Assembly (NCBI GenBank): GCA_016929595.1
Contig: JAFGIN010000101.1
Span: 1 to 64,000, forward strand
Origin: Chitinispirillaceae bacterium
Lineage (GTDB): Bacteria > Fibrobacterota > Chitinivibrionia > Chitinivibrionales > Chitinispirillaceae
Length of the DNA stretch: 64,000 bases
Direction of reading: 5' to 3'
Shown here: one piece after another, positions 9,561 to 19,300 of the stretch
Position numbering within the stretch: position 1 is the first letter of the stretch
Layout of the letters: the number at the start of each line of letters is the position of its first letter
Position numbers and translations under genes: made by a program
Notes under the pieces: model-generated
The model's input: only the letters and a program-made list of their open reading frames with translations
Told to the model about the DNA's origin: nothing
Database searches by the model: none

Positions 9561-10097
9561 ATGAGTACTATTATTCTTGTCACCGGTGGTGCACGAAGTG
9601 GAAAAAGCAGTTACGTACAAAAAAGGGCTGAAGAGTTATCATTTTCTAGAAAACGACTGTTTATTGCAACTGCTGTGCCTCTGGATGATGAAATGTGTCA
9701 GAGAATAGAGAAACATCAGCAGGACAGGGACAGCAGTTGGACTACCATCGAAGCGCCCTATGATCTGGAAGAGCCTGTCAGAGCCATAAGTAATGATACC
9801 GTCGTCTGTATCGATTGTCTCACTGTATGGTTGGGGAATATCTGGTACCGGAACAATGGGAATGAAGAAAAACTGAAAATGTGCACAGAATCACTGACCA
9901 ATACACTGAAAAAATGGAAAATGACTGCACGTAATGAACTGTTAATTGTTACAAACGAGGTCGGGTGGGGGATTGTGCCGGAGAGCCCTGAAGTTCGCGT
10001 GTTTCGCGATATGGCTGGTTTTTTAAATAAAAGCATTGCAGATATTGCCGATGAACTGATTTTAACCGTTTGCGGTGTACCGCTGAGGATTAAATAA
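9561..10097 (+). CDS. cobU: Adenosylcobinamide kinase / adenosylcobinamide-phosphate guanylyltransferase
   Basis: Phosphorylates adenosylcobinamide and then transfers GMP to it, the first step of nucleotide-loop assembly in cobalamin synthesis. P-loop GGARSGKSSYVQ near the N-terminus, the guanylylation-site region RIEKHQQDR with its His, CLTVWLGN and NEVGWGIVPESP are all present. 178 residues is the normal size. First gene of cobU-cobT-cobS. No clear Shine-Dalgarno sequence precedes the ATG. Confidence 0.96.
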   Translation: MSTIILVTGGARSGKSSYVQKRAEELSFSRKRLFIATAVPLDDEMCQRIEKHQQDRDSSWTTIEAPYDLEEPVRAISNDTVVCIDCLTVWLGNIWYRNNGNEEKLKMCTESLTNTLKKWKMTARNELLIVTNEVGWGIVPESPEVRVFRDMAGFLNKSIADIADELILTVCGVPLRIK

Positions 10098-10241
10098 AAG
10101 GTTACATTAACGATTTTGTTTTTAATTCTCATATTTTTCCACTGCGCGCTTATCTTCGGGATCACCGCTGTTTCATTACGCCCCTGTAAGAAATCAGCAA
10201 ATTATATCAGGGATAGTACATGAAAATCTAAAAAGGAGAGT

Positions 10242-11288
10242 ATGTTGGACTTTACAACTGGAATCGCAACTGAAACAAACCCGGAACTTATACAATCAGT
10301 AAAGGCTAAACTGGATGACCTGACGAAGCCGACCGGGAGCCTGGGGACACTGGAGAATATTGTCATGCAGTATTGTTCGTGCTGCGGCGATGCAAATGCC
10401 TCTATTTCTTCGGCGCATATTTACGTTTTTGCAGCAGACCATGGTATAACAGCTGAAGGGGTTTCACTTTATCCCAAAGAAGTAACCACACAAATGGTCA
10501 TAAACATGCTGGAGGGGGGGGCTGCAATCAATGTACTCACCAGAAATGCTGCACTAGGGTGTACTGTCGTTGATGTGGGAGTTGATTTTGATTTTGAAGA
10601 GCATCCGGGATTATTAAGAAGAAAAGTTGCACGGGGAAGTGGTAATTTTTTACATGGTGCAGCAATGACAAATGAACAATGCATGAAGGCGATTGAGGTC
10701 GGCTACGAGATTGGTGCTCAAACTGAATCTTCACTCTTTGGTATTGGTGAAATGGGAATAGGAAATACAACCGCTGCCGCCGCCCTCTCTGCCCTGCTTC
10801 TGGGCAGAACTGCAGAAGAGACTACCGGTATGGGCACAGGTGCTGTTGGTTCTGTTTACGAGAGAAAATGCCGGGTGATCGATGCGGCGTTGGAACTGCA
10901 TCGCAAAGAGTGGGATGGTTCACCTGTTGATGCGCTGCGAAGAGTGGGAGGATTGGAGATTGCCGCGATGACCGGGAGTATCTTTGGTGCAGCATCACAA
11001 CGAAAACCTGTAGTCGTTGATGGGTATATCGCAACTGCTGCAGCTTTGACAGCAGTGACAATGTTTCCATCTGTAAAGAAATACCTTTTCTACGGTCATG
11101 TTTCAAATGAATTCTTTCATCGGGCATTGCTTTCCGAGATTGATGGCGAACCGATTCTTGACCTCGGCATGCGGCTTGGTGAAGGAAGCGGTGCTGCTCT
11201 TGCACTTGGGATAATCATGCAGGCGATGAACTGTTACCACCAGATGGCAACATTCTCTTCTGCCAGAGTGAGTAATAAAGATGATTAA
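10242..11288 (+). CDS. cobT: Nicotinate-nucleotide-dimethylbenzimidazole phosphoribosyltransferase
   Basis: Makes alpha-ribazole phosphate, the lower-ligand nucleotide of cobalamin. The product has the family's LTKPTGSLGTLE start, FAADHGITAEGVS, GIGEMGIGNTTAAAA and the catalytic-Glu loop RLGEGSGAAL. 348 residues is full length. GGAGAG sits just upstream of the ATG. It follows cobU after 144 bases and overlaps cobS by 8 bases, implying translational coupling. Confidence 0.97.
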   Translation: MLDFTTGIATETNPELIQSVKAKLDDLTKPTGSLGTLENIVMQYCSCCGDANASISSAHIYVFAADHGITAEGVSLYPKEVTTQMVINMLEGGAAINVLTRNAALGCTVVDVGVDFDFEEHPGLLRRKVARGSGNFLHGAAMTNEQCMKAIEVGYEIGAQTESSLFGIGEMGIGNTTAAAALSALLLGRTAEETTGMGTGAVGSVYERKCRVIDAALELHRKEWDGSPVDALRRVGGLEIAAMTGSIFGAASQRKPVVVDGYIATAAALTAVTMFPSVKKYLFYGHVSNEFFHRALLSEIDGEPILDLGMRLGEGSGAALALGIIMQAMNCYHQMATFSSARVSNKDD

Positions 11289-12036
11289 TGCTCTGGTGAC
11301 TGCTTTACGTACACTGACAATCGTTCCTCTTCCCGGCCGGGATACTGATGATTACTCAAAAAGTCTTCTTTTTTTTCCTCTTGCAGGCGGTGTAATTGCA
11401 CTGTTGCTCTATCCTTTTTTCTGGATCTGTCAGCAGATTCCCGAAATTTTTCACCAGATTCAGGGACTGGTCTTTACTTTCATCGCGATTGTAATTACCG
11501 GAGGACTCCACATCGATGGTATTGCGGATGTGGCCGATGGCTTTATAGGTGGTAAAGACAAAGAGATGATTCTTAAAATTATGAAAGATTCGAGGATCGG
11601 GACATTCGGTGGAGTTGCAATCGGGTTTGACCTGCTGTTTCGTTTTGTAATTTATGGATATGTAATCAGTAATCTGAATTTTCTTCCCGTGGTGTGTGCG
11701 ATAGTCAATTCCAGGATTGCTCAGGCGATCGTGTTAACATCATGCAGATACGCGCGGGGACCCGAAGGGACTGCGGCCCCATTTTCCGGCAGCAGAAAGA
11801 ACATACCTTTTCTTGCAGGTATGACCGTTGTTATAAATGCTTTGATATATTATTTTTCCCCTGCGGTTACAGTACCGCTTTCTCTGGCAATCACTACTGT
11901 TGCGGTTGCGGGTACGGTGTGGTATTTTATCAGGAGAATTGGTGGGATCACCGGAGACTGTATCGGCTGTATCAACGAAATTGCTGAAATTGTTCTTCTG
12001 CTCTCTTGGTGTATTGTGTCAAGCTATTCTGGATGA
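11281..12036 (+). CDS. cobS: Adenosylcobinamide-GDP ribazoletransferase (cobalamin synthase)
   Basis: Inner-membrane enzyme joining adenosylcobinamide-GDP and alpha-ribazole (phosphate), the last assembly step. The signature GGLHIDGIADVADG, then DSRIGTFGG, and near the C-terminus GGITGDCIGCINE fit the family; several hydrophobic helices span the rest. 251 residues, with its ATG inside the end of cobT. With only cobU, cobT and cobS here, the locus supports salvage or late synthesis; the corrin-ring genes would have to be elsewhere or absent. Confidence 0.96.
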   Translation: MINALVTALRTLTIVPLPGRDTDDYSKSLLFFPLAGGVIALLLYPFFWICQQIPEIFHQIQGLVFTFIAIVITGGLHIDGIADVADGFIGGKDKEMILKIMKDSRIGTFGGVAIGFDLLFRFVIYGYVISNLNFLPVVCAIVNSRIAQAIVLTSCRYARGPEGTAAPFSGSRKNIPFLAGMTVVINALIYYFSPAVTVPLSLAITTVAVAGTVWYFIRRIGGITGDCIGCINEIAEIVLLLSWCIVSSYSG

Positions 12037-12181
12037 TTGATGGGGTCCCGCCTGAGAAAAAAACGTTGCTTATAATGATTGCGCGGTTCGTATCAAGCCG
12101 GATTGCATAAATCCATTGTGCTGATCGGGTATGCGACAAAAATCATTCAGCTGCAAATTTTTATCTGATGGAGAATTAATC

Positions 12182-14278
12182 ATGGCGCGAATAGTGTCAG
12201 CTCTATTTCTTTTACTCGTTTACAATAATATGATCTATAGTGATCCCGGAACTGCCATTTCCGGCAGTGATAAACTGAAGCGGATTATCATAAAAGAGGT
12301 CTCTGGTGAGCTACCTGGGGAAAAAACGGTTTGTTTTATTGCTGATACCACGAAGGTTGTTCCCTGTGTCATCTTCTGTCATGCGTTTGCTGAAGATTAC
12401 CAGAGCTATCAGGAACTGATAACGCACTGTGTCAATAAGGGAACCGCATTAATCTACGCACCTGCCCGAAGGGTTTCATTTACCAGAAATAAGATACGTA
12501 ATTATGATTTTGGAATGAAAACCATTTCTGATGCTATACGATCATTCAATTTGATCGATACATCGCGGGTGATGATCATAGGACACGGGTTTGGCGCAGG
12601 GGCCGTCCCGTCACTGATGAAAGGGTTGCGCGAAAAAGGATGGGGTAATCGCGGGGCTGCAATGTACCTGATGTCGCCATGGTATCTGTATTCAATTAAT
12701 GAACGCGAAATGAGTTCATATCCCGACAGTGTTTCGATGATTGTAGAGGTTTTTCAAAATGATAATTACAATGATCCGATGATTGCTGCAGATCTTTTTT
12801 CAAAAATAGGTATACCTCTAAACCGTAAAGCATTTCTTATGGTGAGAAGTGATAATGTGGGCACGCGAAAAGCCGTTGCTGATTACACACTTCCATTTGG
12901 AGATGAAGCGTTCAGCGGGAAGTGTAACTATCTGGACACTCTTGCAGTTTTCGATATAATCGATTCACTCTTTTTTTATGGATTCGATACAACCGGACAA
13001 TCCGACAGTTCACTTTTAAAACTAAGTACAACTGATAATGTATTCGTAAGAAAAACGGCTGATGGCGATAGCGTTCCGCCGATTCTGGTCACCGATAGTC
13101 CATTTGTCCATATTCCAAACGGACCATATATCAACCATTGGAAGAGTGTTCGAAATCCACGGACTGAGGTGAGCCATTTCAGAAAATTCAGGAAATTGCG
13201 AACCCGGTATAAAGTGAACAAAGTCAATCAGGTATCCAGATATCTTGTTCGCATGGTTGCTTCTGAAATCGGAGAAAACTCTACAGAAGATATTTCCAAT
13301 CCGGTTGACAGTGGATTTGGGGCTGATGGCTCCCTGCTCACAAAAGAACTGGTCTTTGGCAATTCCTCCTTTCCAGAGCAGAATGTGTATGTTTTCCTTC
13401 CGGAATCGGTACAGACACCTGTTCCGATGCTGCTGTTTCTACATGGTTACAATGGGGGAAATCCAGACTATTTTTCACATTTCATACCGCATATTGTAAG
13501 TAATGGAACCGCAGTGATCTTTCCAACCTATTCAGCTGTGCCAACAGTCAATAGTGAAAATGTCGTTATGGAAAAATACCAGATGCTCGCCTCCGGTATC
13601 AATGAAGCATTCCGTAAATATGGAGATCTCTTCGATACAACCAGGGTTGGAATTTTCGGACATTCATTCGGCGGTGGTGCAGTCCCGTGGATAGCACTGA
13701 AATATTTATCTGAAAGAGGATGGGGACAAAAATCATCATTTATGTTCGTATCTGCGCCCTGGTATGTTTTCGGTATGAATGATTCTACTTATAGTAAATT
13801 GCCATCAAATTTAAAAGTAAACATAGTGACCTACTGCGATGATGCTTTCAATGATCACCAGATGGCAGTCAGCATGTTTAATCATCTGAATGTTCCATTG
13901 TCGGAAAAAAGGTATTTTACCTTTTTCAGCGATACACTGGACAGTATGATACAACCTGCAAACCACTTTGTTCCCTACGGAATTGAAAATATTAATGGCT
14001 TGCAGGATAATCTTGATTATTTTGGAATTTTCAAACTGTATGATGCACTTCAATCGTATAGTTTCAATGGTACTACAGAGGGGAAAGCATGTGCACTGGG
14101 TAAACACTCCCGGATCCAGAACTGGGCTGGTGTCTGGCCTGATGGAACAGCTGTAAAACCGATTAGATCGACAGACAACCCCAAAGCAAAGCGTTCAGAG
14201 AACAGATATGTTTTCGGATGGGACAGCTCTTTGAATCCATGGTATAATGCAAAATTGCCATCACGGGAGAGACGGTAA
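12182..14278 (+). CDS. Exported protein with two tandem alpha/beta-hydrolase domains, the first lacking its nucleophile
   Basis: A signal peptide (MARIVSALFLLLVYN) follows GGAGA; the open frame starts 17 codons earlier at 12131 with no ribosome site. Two homologous hydrolase domains follow, residues about 35-270 and 410-640. Both have an oxyanion-loop region (VIFCHAF; LLFLHGYNGG), a nucleophile elbow, then a shared segment ending in (S/A)PWY. The elbow is GHGFGAG in domain 1, with Gly where Ser should be (residue 136), and GHSFGGG in domain 2 (Ser about residue 495). So only domain 2 can be a serine hydrolase. The fold resembles chlorophyllase/acetylxylan-esterase/dienelactone-hydrolase relatives; substrate unknown. 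Gene stands alone. Confidence 0.8.
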   Translation: MARIVSALFLLLVYNNMIYSDPGTAISGSDKLKRIIIKEVSGELPGEKTVCFIADTTKVVPCVIFCHAFAEDYQSYQELITHCVNKGTALIYAPARRVSFTRNKIRNYDFGMKTISDAIRSFNLIDTSRVMIIGHGFGAGAVPSLMKGLREKGWGNRGAAMYLMSPWYLYSINEREMSSYPDSVSMIVEVFQNDNYNDPMIAADLFSKIGIPLNRKAFLMVRSDNVGTRKAVADYTLPFGDEAFSGKCNYLDTLAVFDIIDSLFFYGFDTTGQSDSSLLKLSTTDNVFVRKTADGDSVPPILVTDSPFVHIPNGPYINHWKSVRNPRTEVSHFRKFRKLRTRYKVNKVNQVSRYLVRMVASEIGENSTEDISNPVDSGFGADGSLLTKELVFGNSSFPEQNVYVFLPESVQTPVPMLLFLHGYNGGNPDYFSHFIPHIVSNGTAVIFPTYSAVPTVNSENVVMEKYQMLASGINEAFRKYGDLFDTTRVGIFGHSFGGGAVPWIALKYLSERGWGQKSSFMFVSAPWYVFGMNDSTYSKLPSNLKVNIVTYCDDAFNDHQMAVSMFNHLNVPLSEKRYFTFFSDTLDSMIQPANHFVPYGIENINGLQDNLDYFGIFKLYDALQSYSFNGTTEGKACALGKHSRIQNWAGVWPDGTAVKPIRSTDNPKAKRSENRYVFGWDSSLNPWYNAKLPSRERR

Positions 14279-14346
14279 CAAGAAGACCTACGGCAGTATT
14301 AAACAGTGGTGTTCGGAAGGTAATTAAAAACAAGCCTGTAACCGTG

Positions 14347-14386
14347 GGAGAACCCGTACTCGTTAGTACAATTATCTCGGTTCTCC
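14347..14386. repeat. Inverted repeat, 8-bp arms
   Basis: GGAGAACC (14347-14354) and GGTTCTCC (14379-14386), with a smaller GTAC/GTAC hairpin in the 24-base loop. Function unknown. Confidence 0.5.
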
Positions 14387-14407
14387 GTTAATGTGCTCTT
14401 CACTTTT

Positions 14408-14452
14408 CCGTTCTTTTTGCAACTACAATTATAGCAAGTGCAAAAAGAACGG
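14408..14452. repeat. Perfect 14-bp inverted repeat
   Basis: 14408-14421 and 14439-14452 are exact reverse complements around a 17-base loop, giving a stem that includes CCGTTCTTTTTGCA. The arms end in GG/CC but no T-run follows, so it need not be a terminator. It could be the pair of ends of a lost small element. Confidence 0.55.
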
Positions 14453-14567
14453 GCTATTTACCTGTTTTTTTCTCCTTTGATCCACGAAAAAAAGGAATCC
14501 AGGGTTTCATCAGAAGGTCGTTTTTTTCCAAAAAGATTTGCTGTTTTTATATAATTTGATTTATGTA

Positions 14568-14599
14568 AAAAAGCCTCCAGGATTTCCTGGAGGCTTTTT
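14568..14599. terminator. Strong bidirectional terminator
   Basis: GCCTCCAGG (14573-14581) and CCTGGAGGC (14586-14594) close a 4-base loop, with A-run on the left and T-run on the right. Probably ends the tandem-hydrolase transcript on plus and the lipoprotein transcript on minus. Confidence 0.8.
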
Positions 14600-14671
14600 A
14601 AATACAATAGAAAGCCATACATTTCAACTGATAGTAACTGCCTCATAATACAATGAACAGGTTAGCATTTT

Positions 14672-14756
14672 GGGGTCGCAATCGGTATTGAACCGTAGAG
14701 ACATCCGGCCGGACGTCTCTACGTTCGGTCCCGATCCCGATGTCGACAGCGACCCC
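14672..14756. repeat. REP/MITE-like long palindromic element
   Basis: An 85-base imperfect palindrome. GGGGTCGC (14672-14679) pairs with GCGACCCC (14749-14756), ATCGG-type arms pair inside, and GTAGAGAC (14695-14702) pairs with GTCTCTAC (14714-14721) around a TCCGGCCGGA centre. It is GC-rich compared with its surroundings. Such elements usually occur as many dispersed copies; I see only one in this window. Confidence 0.6.
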
Positions 14757-14815
14757 GATAACTACTATGCCCATAAATACGAGATCGTTGCTAAAACAGC
14801 CGCTGGAAAAGCAGA

Positions 14816-15415
14816 TTACATACCATCTTCTTTTGGCGGTTTAAGAGCATCTGTAATTTTTTTGATATATAACTGTACTTCAGATAGATCGTCAGCAGCT
14901 TTGAGAGCATCACCTGCAGCAAAATTTGCGTGTGCGCGTGCAGCTGCGCTGTCTGCCATGCTCAAATCTCCTTTTAAAGATTCAATAATTGCTTTACTTT
15001 TTGAACGAGAAGCTTTTTTAATGTCGTTAGCTGTTTCTGATAGAAGTCCCTTTACAAGACCAAGGTTTTCCTTAACCTGTGATTCCGTCTGCTCTCTGAT
15101 TTTGGGAGCTTCTTCTTTAATTTCATTGGCAAGCTTTGTGGTTTTTTCAAGCAGGTCTTTAGCTCTTTTGTATTTCTGGTTAAGAATGAATTTACCCTTT
15201 TGCTTTGCGATCTCCATCTCTGTTGTTTCCATAGCTTTCTGCAGGTTCTGGTAATTTTTATTCATATATTTTTCAGCACCCGCATCCTGTGCTGCTTTAA
15301 ATGCTGCTCGTGCAGCTTCCAGTTCTGCATCAGGTGCTTTTGCACATCCAGTAAGAAATGAAAATACACATGTTCCGGCGATAATGAGGTTTACATTACG
15401 TCTAAAAAAGCCCAT
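14816..15415 (-). CDS. Coiled-coil lipoprotein, DUF4398-like
   Basis: A basic start and hydrophobic helix lead to lipobox LTGC at about residue 24, so this is a lipoprotein. The rest is almost entirely Ala/Glu/Lys-rich helix with a repeated AxxA pattern, consistent with DUF4398-type periplasmic coiled-coil proteins, some of which resemble OmpA-associated tails. 199 residues. The gene is alone between the palindromic element and the pentapeptide-repeat gene. The family name is a guess from composition; export and coiled coil are clear. Confidence 0.7.
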   Translation of the reverse strand: MGFFRRNVNLIIAGTCVFSFLTGCAKAPDAELEAARAAFKAAQDAGAEKYMNKNYQNLQKAMETTEMEIAKQKGKFILNQKYKRAKDLLEKTTKLANEIKEEAPKIREQTESQVKENLGLVKGLLSETANDIKKASRSKSKAIIESLKGDLSMADSAAARAHANFAAGDALKAADDLSEVQLYIKKITDALKPPKEDGM

Positions 15416-15549
15416 ACGATACTCCTCTGAAGGTTGATATTTAAACGGTTAAAATACCAAAAGGTTATGTTTTTAATGAAATTTAATATACCCCAAAACG
15501 CCTTGGGTTCGCAACTATTTATTGATGTTTTGAAGTTGTTTGAGCTGCA

Positions 15550-16122
15550 TCATTCAATTATAATATCGTATTTATTTAACAGACCGGCCAGTCCTGCCGA
15601 TGAGAATCTGGCTTTTTTGAGCTTGTTGATTTCGGGATTAATTGAAAAATGGTGAGCAGTTCTCAGATCTGTTTTTTCAAGATTTGTATGATCAAACGTG
15701 GCATTAAGCAAATTACATTCGTCGAATTTCGAGCCGCTCAGATCGCATTCGGTAAAGTCTGCGTCCTGAAGTTTTGTGTTTTTAAAGAGTGTTTTTCTGA
15801 TTATGGTTTTGTAGAACGAGGAGTGGTCAAGAATACAGCCTTCAAATTGAAATGATAAGCCGAATTCATTGCAATCCTCGAAATGAAGCCCCAGCATTTT
15901 ACAGTTTTTAAATACTGTGTCCTGAAATGAGGTCATTCTGGTTTTAACGAGGCTGATGTTACACTGAATAAATGTACAATCGCTGAATATAAGCCCGGAG
16001 AATTCTGTTTCAGAAAAATCACAGTCCTGAAATGTGCACTGCTCATATTCCCCCTTTTCTAGGGATTTTTCTTTATAGTTAGTGTTGCTGAATTTTTTAT
16101 TGGATAGATAAATGGAGCTCAT
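15550..16122 (-). CDS. Pentapeptide-repeat protein (Qnr/McbG-like shape)
   Basis: About 28 consecutive A(D/N)LXX-type pentapeptides fill residues 10-160, with Phe/Cys at the central positions (CTFQDCDFSETEF, DADFTECDLSGSKF). This builds a right-handed quadrilateral helix that in Qnr and MfpA mimics DNA. A C-terminal segment (LAGLLNKYDIIIE) resembles the dimerising tail of these proteins. 190 residues, no signal peptide. Protection of DNA gyrase is possible but only an analogy. Confidence 0.85.
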   Translation of the reverse strand: MSSIYLSNKKFSNTNYKEKSLEKGEYEQCTFQDCDFSETEFSGLIFSDCTFIQCNISLVKTRMTSFQDTVFKNCKMLGLHFEDCNEFGLSFQFEGCILDHSSFYKTIIRKTLFKNTKLQDADFTECDLSGSKFDECNLLNATFDHTNLEKTDLRTAHHFSINPEINKLKKARFSSAGLAGLLNKYDIIIE

Positions 16123-16279
16123 GAATCTGATTGCTATTCTTATTTGAGATGGATACTGGTTTTTAGTTAATATAATTTTTTCAGGATGTTGTTTCTATTC
16201 ATTTATGATACTAGTTTAATGTTGCTTAAGCGATATTGACGATAAAATGGACATTTTTAATCGATTTGAAAAATTTCTT

Positions 16280-16308
16280 TTGACATCCAGCATCAATAAA
16301 TGTACCCT
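16280..16308 (+). promoter_or_regulatory. Possible sigma-70 promoter of the large secreted protein
   Basis: A perfect TTGACA at 16280-16285, a 17-base spacer, then TG-TACCCT (-10 at 16303-16308). The -35 is ideal but the -10 matches only half. It lies about 80 bases before the ATG at 16391. Confidence 0.3.
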
Positions 16309-16390
16309 ATTCTTCCTATGAATGCAAAATAGGTAACATTGTCCAAGTCATCATTACATCATCTGTCTGTTTTATTGAAGGAGGAATCTG

Positions 16391-19300
16391 ATGCTGAAAA
16401 TGAAATTGTTTATAAATAAGTCAGGCATTTTGTTTACTGTAGCTGTGTCAGCATTCTTTACTGCTAACATTTATGCCACCGAGACGGTTATTTATTCGGA
16501 AGGTTTCGAAAGTAATAATGGTATGTACACCCATACAGGAACATTCGATACCTGGGAGTGGGGGATACCATCAGCTAATTTTGTCCAAGGTCCGCGAAGT
16601 GCTCACTCGGGAACAAAATGCTGGGGAACAGACCTTGATGGCTCGGTACCACTCAACAGTAATGCATATCTAACTTCTCCGGCAATCACACTTCCCTCAA
16701 TTGGAACAGATTCTGTATTGCGGGTACGGTTTTTTGGATGGGTTGCTGTTGATCTGATGTCGGATCGTGGTGAATTTCAGGTTTCATCAAATGCAGTAGA
16801 CTGGGTAACCAAAGCCAAACTCCTTTGTGTCATGCAGGAGGGATGGAACGAGTATGCATTTGATATTTCAAATTATGCCGGTGGTGCTATCTACCTTCGC
16901 TTCCGCTGTATGGCAGATGGAGAACATACGTTCAGTCCACCTGAAGTACCGCAAAACATGGCAGGGTACTACATTGATGACATTGCGATAACACTTACCA
17001 GATCACCTGCAACAAAAAAGAAACTGACCTTTGAAGGGAGCGAATCGCAGAACACCATTGCATCCTGCCCGTGGATCTGTATTCCAAAAAAATCACCTGG
17101 AAATTCTCAGCATGGAAATAGTCCGGATTTTATCGAAGAAAATGATATTTACTCCACAGCACGAGGGAGTGAAAAAGAGTACACTGACTATTATCAGTTA
17201 GTCAATAGCTTGCCTGTGGATGATGATAGTACTTGCGTGGTAAAGCTCAAAGAGACCGAACAGGAAGAGTCGTTTACTGATCTACTTCATCTCATTGTGA
17301 TCGAACATCAGCCTGATGTTGAGATTGCCTGTGATGATTCGGGAAATGTATTTACTTACAAAAAAAATAAAACCAGTCTGCCAACAGCGGCTATTGATAA
17401 AAATGGTGTTAGCGTTTTAAATATGATAGAAAGTCCAGAAGAGTATGGGTATAAGGCATTTAATGAAGATTATGTCGAACTTACATTTACCTGGAGTGGG
17501 AATGTACCACATCCGATTCTGCTTTTGAAAGCTCAGGGTTTTATGGCTGATGGCTTGATAGGTACTCATACACAGGTTACGCCCAAAATTGAGGTACAAA
17601 CGCAGAATTCAAGTGGTCAGTGGGTCACACGACATCTCTTTTATCCACGATGGAAACCTGCGCAGTGTGGATATGATCTGGCTGGACATTTACCTTATTC
17701 TAAAAAAGTACGCCTGCTTTCATCTTCCTGTCATACCGGTAAATATAACTATATCGATTGGGTTGCGCTCTCAACAGAATCGCAAAAAACGGTTACGATT
17801 ACCGATTTAGCTCCAGTCTCTGCAATTCGTTCTGATGGAATTGATGTTACTTCAGATTTGCAGATGATTGATAACCAGTATCTGCATCTTATTACTAATG
17901 AAGAGGTACTCTTACTTTTTAAATTACAATCAAAAGTTAAAGACAACAAGTTTGATTTTATTATAAAGTCAAAAGGATATTACAATCCGACAGGTACTTA
18001 CTTTTTTTATACATGGAACGGGTCTGCATGGACACAGCGTGATGGATGGACTATCCCGTTGGATGGAGACCAGACCAGGCAGTTTGATTTCAGTTTGTGG
18101 CTTCCGGATCCAACCGGGCAGAATCGTGTGCGTATCTGGCAGGATTTCATTTTTGATGAGGCCGCTATTGACTACGTGGGGTTACGAAGAGATAGTATTG
18201 ATCTGATTATGAGTTATGCAACTGATCTGCGTAATAATAATTCTATTTTAAATCAACTTAATCTTTCTGATAATCAACGGTTGTTCTGGGATTATGGCGA
18301 GGATTGGCCACACAGAATTCGATGGGTGGAAGTTGGCTGGTCTGATACATTCGTTAACACACCGCCATCGGCTGATCCTGTGTTTGTAACAAATACAGGT
18401 GTATCATTACCGACAATAAACTGGACCTATTTCGATTTAGATGGTAACGCTCAGAATATGTACGAAGTTGAAGTCTGGACAGGAGCTGGTGGTACCGGTA
18501 ATAATATCTGGGATCCTCAACCATGGCAGGGATGTGCACAATCAGTGGGTTATTCCGGTGTTACACTAACTTCTGGACAGAAATACTATGCACGGGTCAA
18601 AGTCTTTGATGGTAAGAACTGGGGTGGCTGGTCTGAGAGTTATTTTATTATTTCGGCAAACCGTCCACCGGTTGCTAATGCTGGAAACGATACTGTTGTT
18701 ATCGCTTTGCCATCATGTATTACTACTGTAGCACTTAACGGTAGCAGATCCTATGATCCGGATGGGGATACACTCCAATATGTATGGAGTGGTCCTTTCG
18801 GAATTGCAAATGGCGCGTGGGTTGCCGTTGCTTTATTTCCTGATACTGCCAGAATTCATCTGATTGTATTTGATGGTAAGGGTGGCAGTGGTGTTGATTC
18901 AGTGACAGTGATCGTCAAAGATACCGTTTCACCTATTCCTGATTTGCCACAGCTATCCACCATAACCGGAGACTGCCTTGTTGCGATCAGTAATCCTCCG
19001 ACTGCAACCGATAACTGTGCTGGAACAATTGTTGGTGTAACCCCTGACCCGTTATCCTATTCACAGGCAGGAAACTATACGATTGTCTGGTATTATAGAG
19101 ATCTTTTCGGAAATACTACAACGCAGACCCAGATGGTACGAGTTCTGGATACGCAAGCTCCTGTACCGAATGTATCACAACTGCCTGGGTTGCAGGGTAG
19201 CTGCTCGTTTTCTGTGACTACATTTCCAACTGCTACAGATAACTGCAGAGGATTGGTTGCAGGTACGACTACAGATCCTTTAACGTACAGTAATAAAGGT

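Larger units (their letters stand above)
14279..14815. other. Intergenic region rich in inverted repeats
   Basis: No credible gene in about 540 bases. It contains four distinct hairpins, listed separately: 14347-14386, 14408-14452, 14568-14599 and 14672-14756. Confidence 0.6.

Noticed and set aside
14458-14646. 62-codon minus frame
   Set aside because: It runs through the strong terminator at 14568-14599 and shows no recognisable motif.
14670-15254. 194-codon plus frame
   Set aside because: Antisense shadow of the Ala/Ser-rich lipoprotein gene, and it begins inside the palindromic element.
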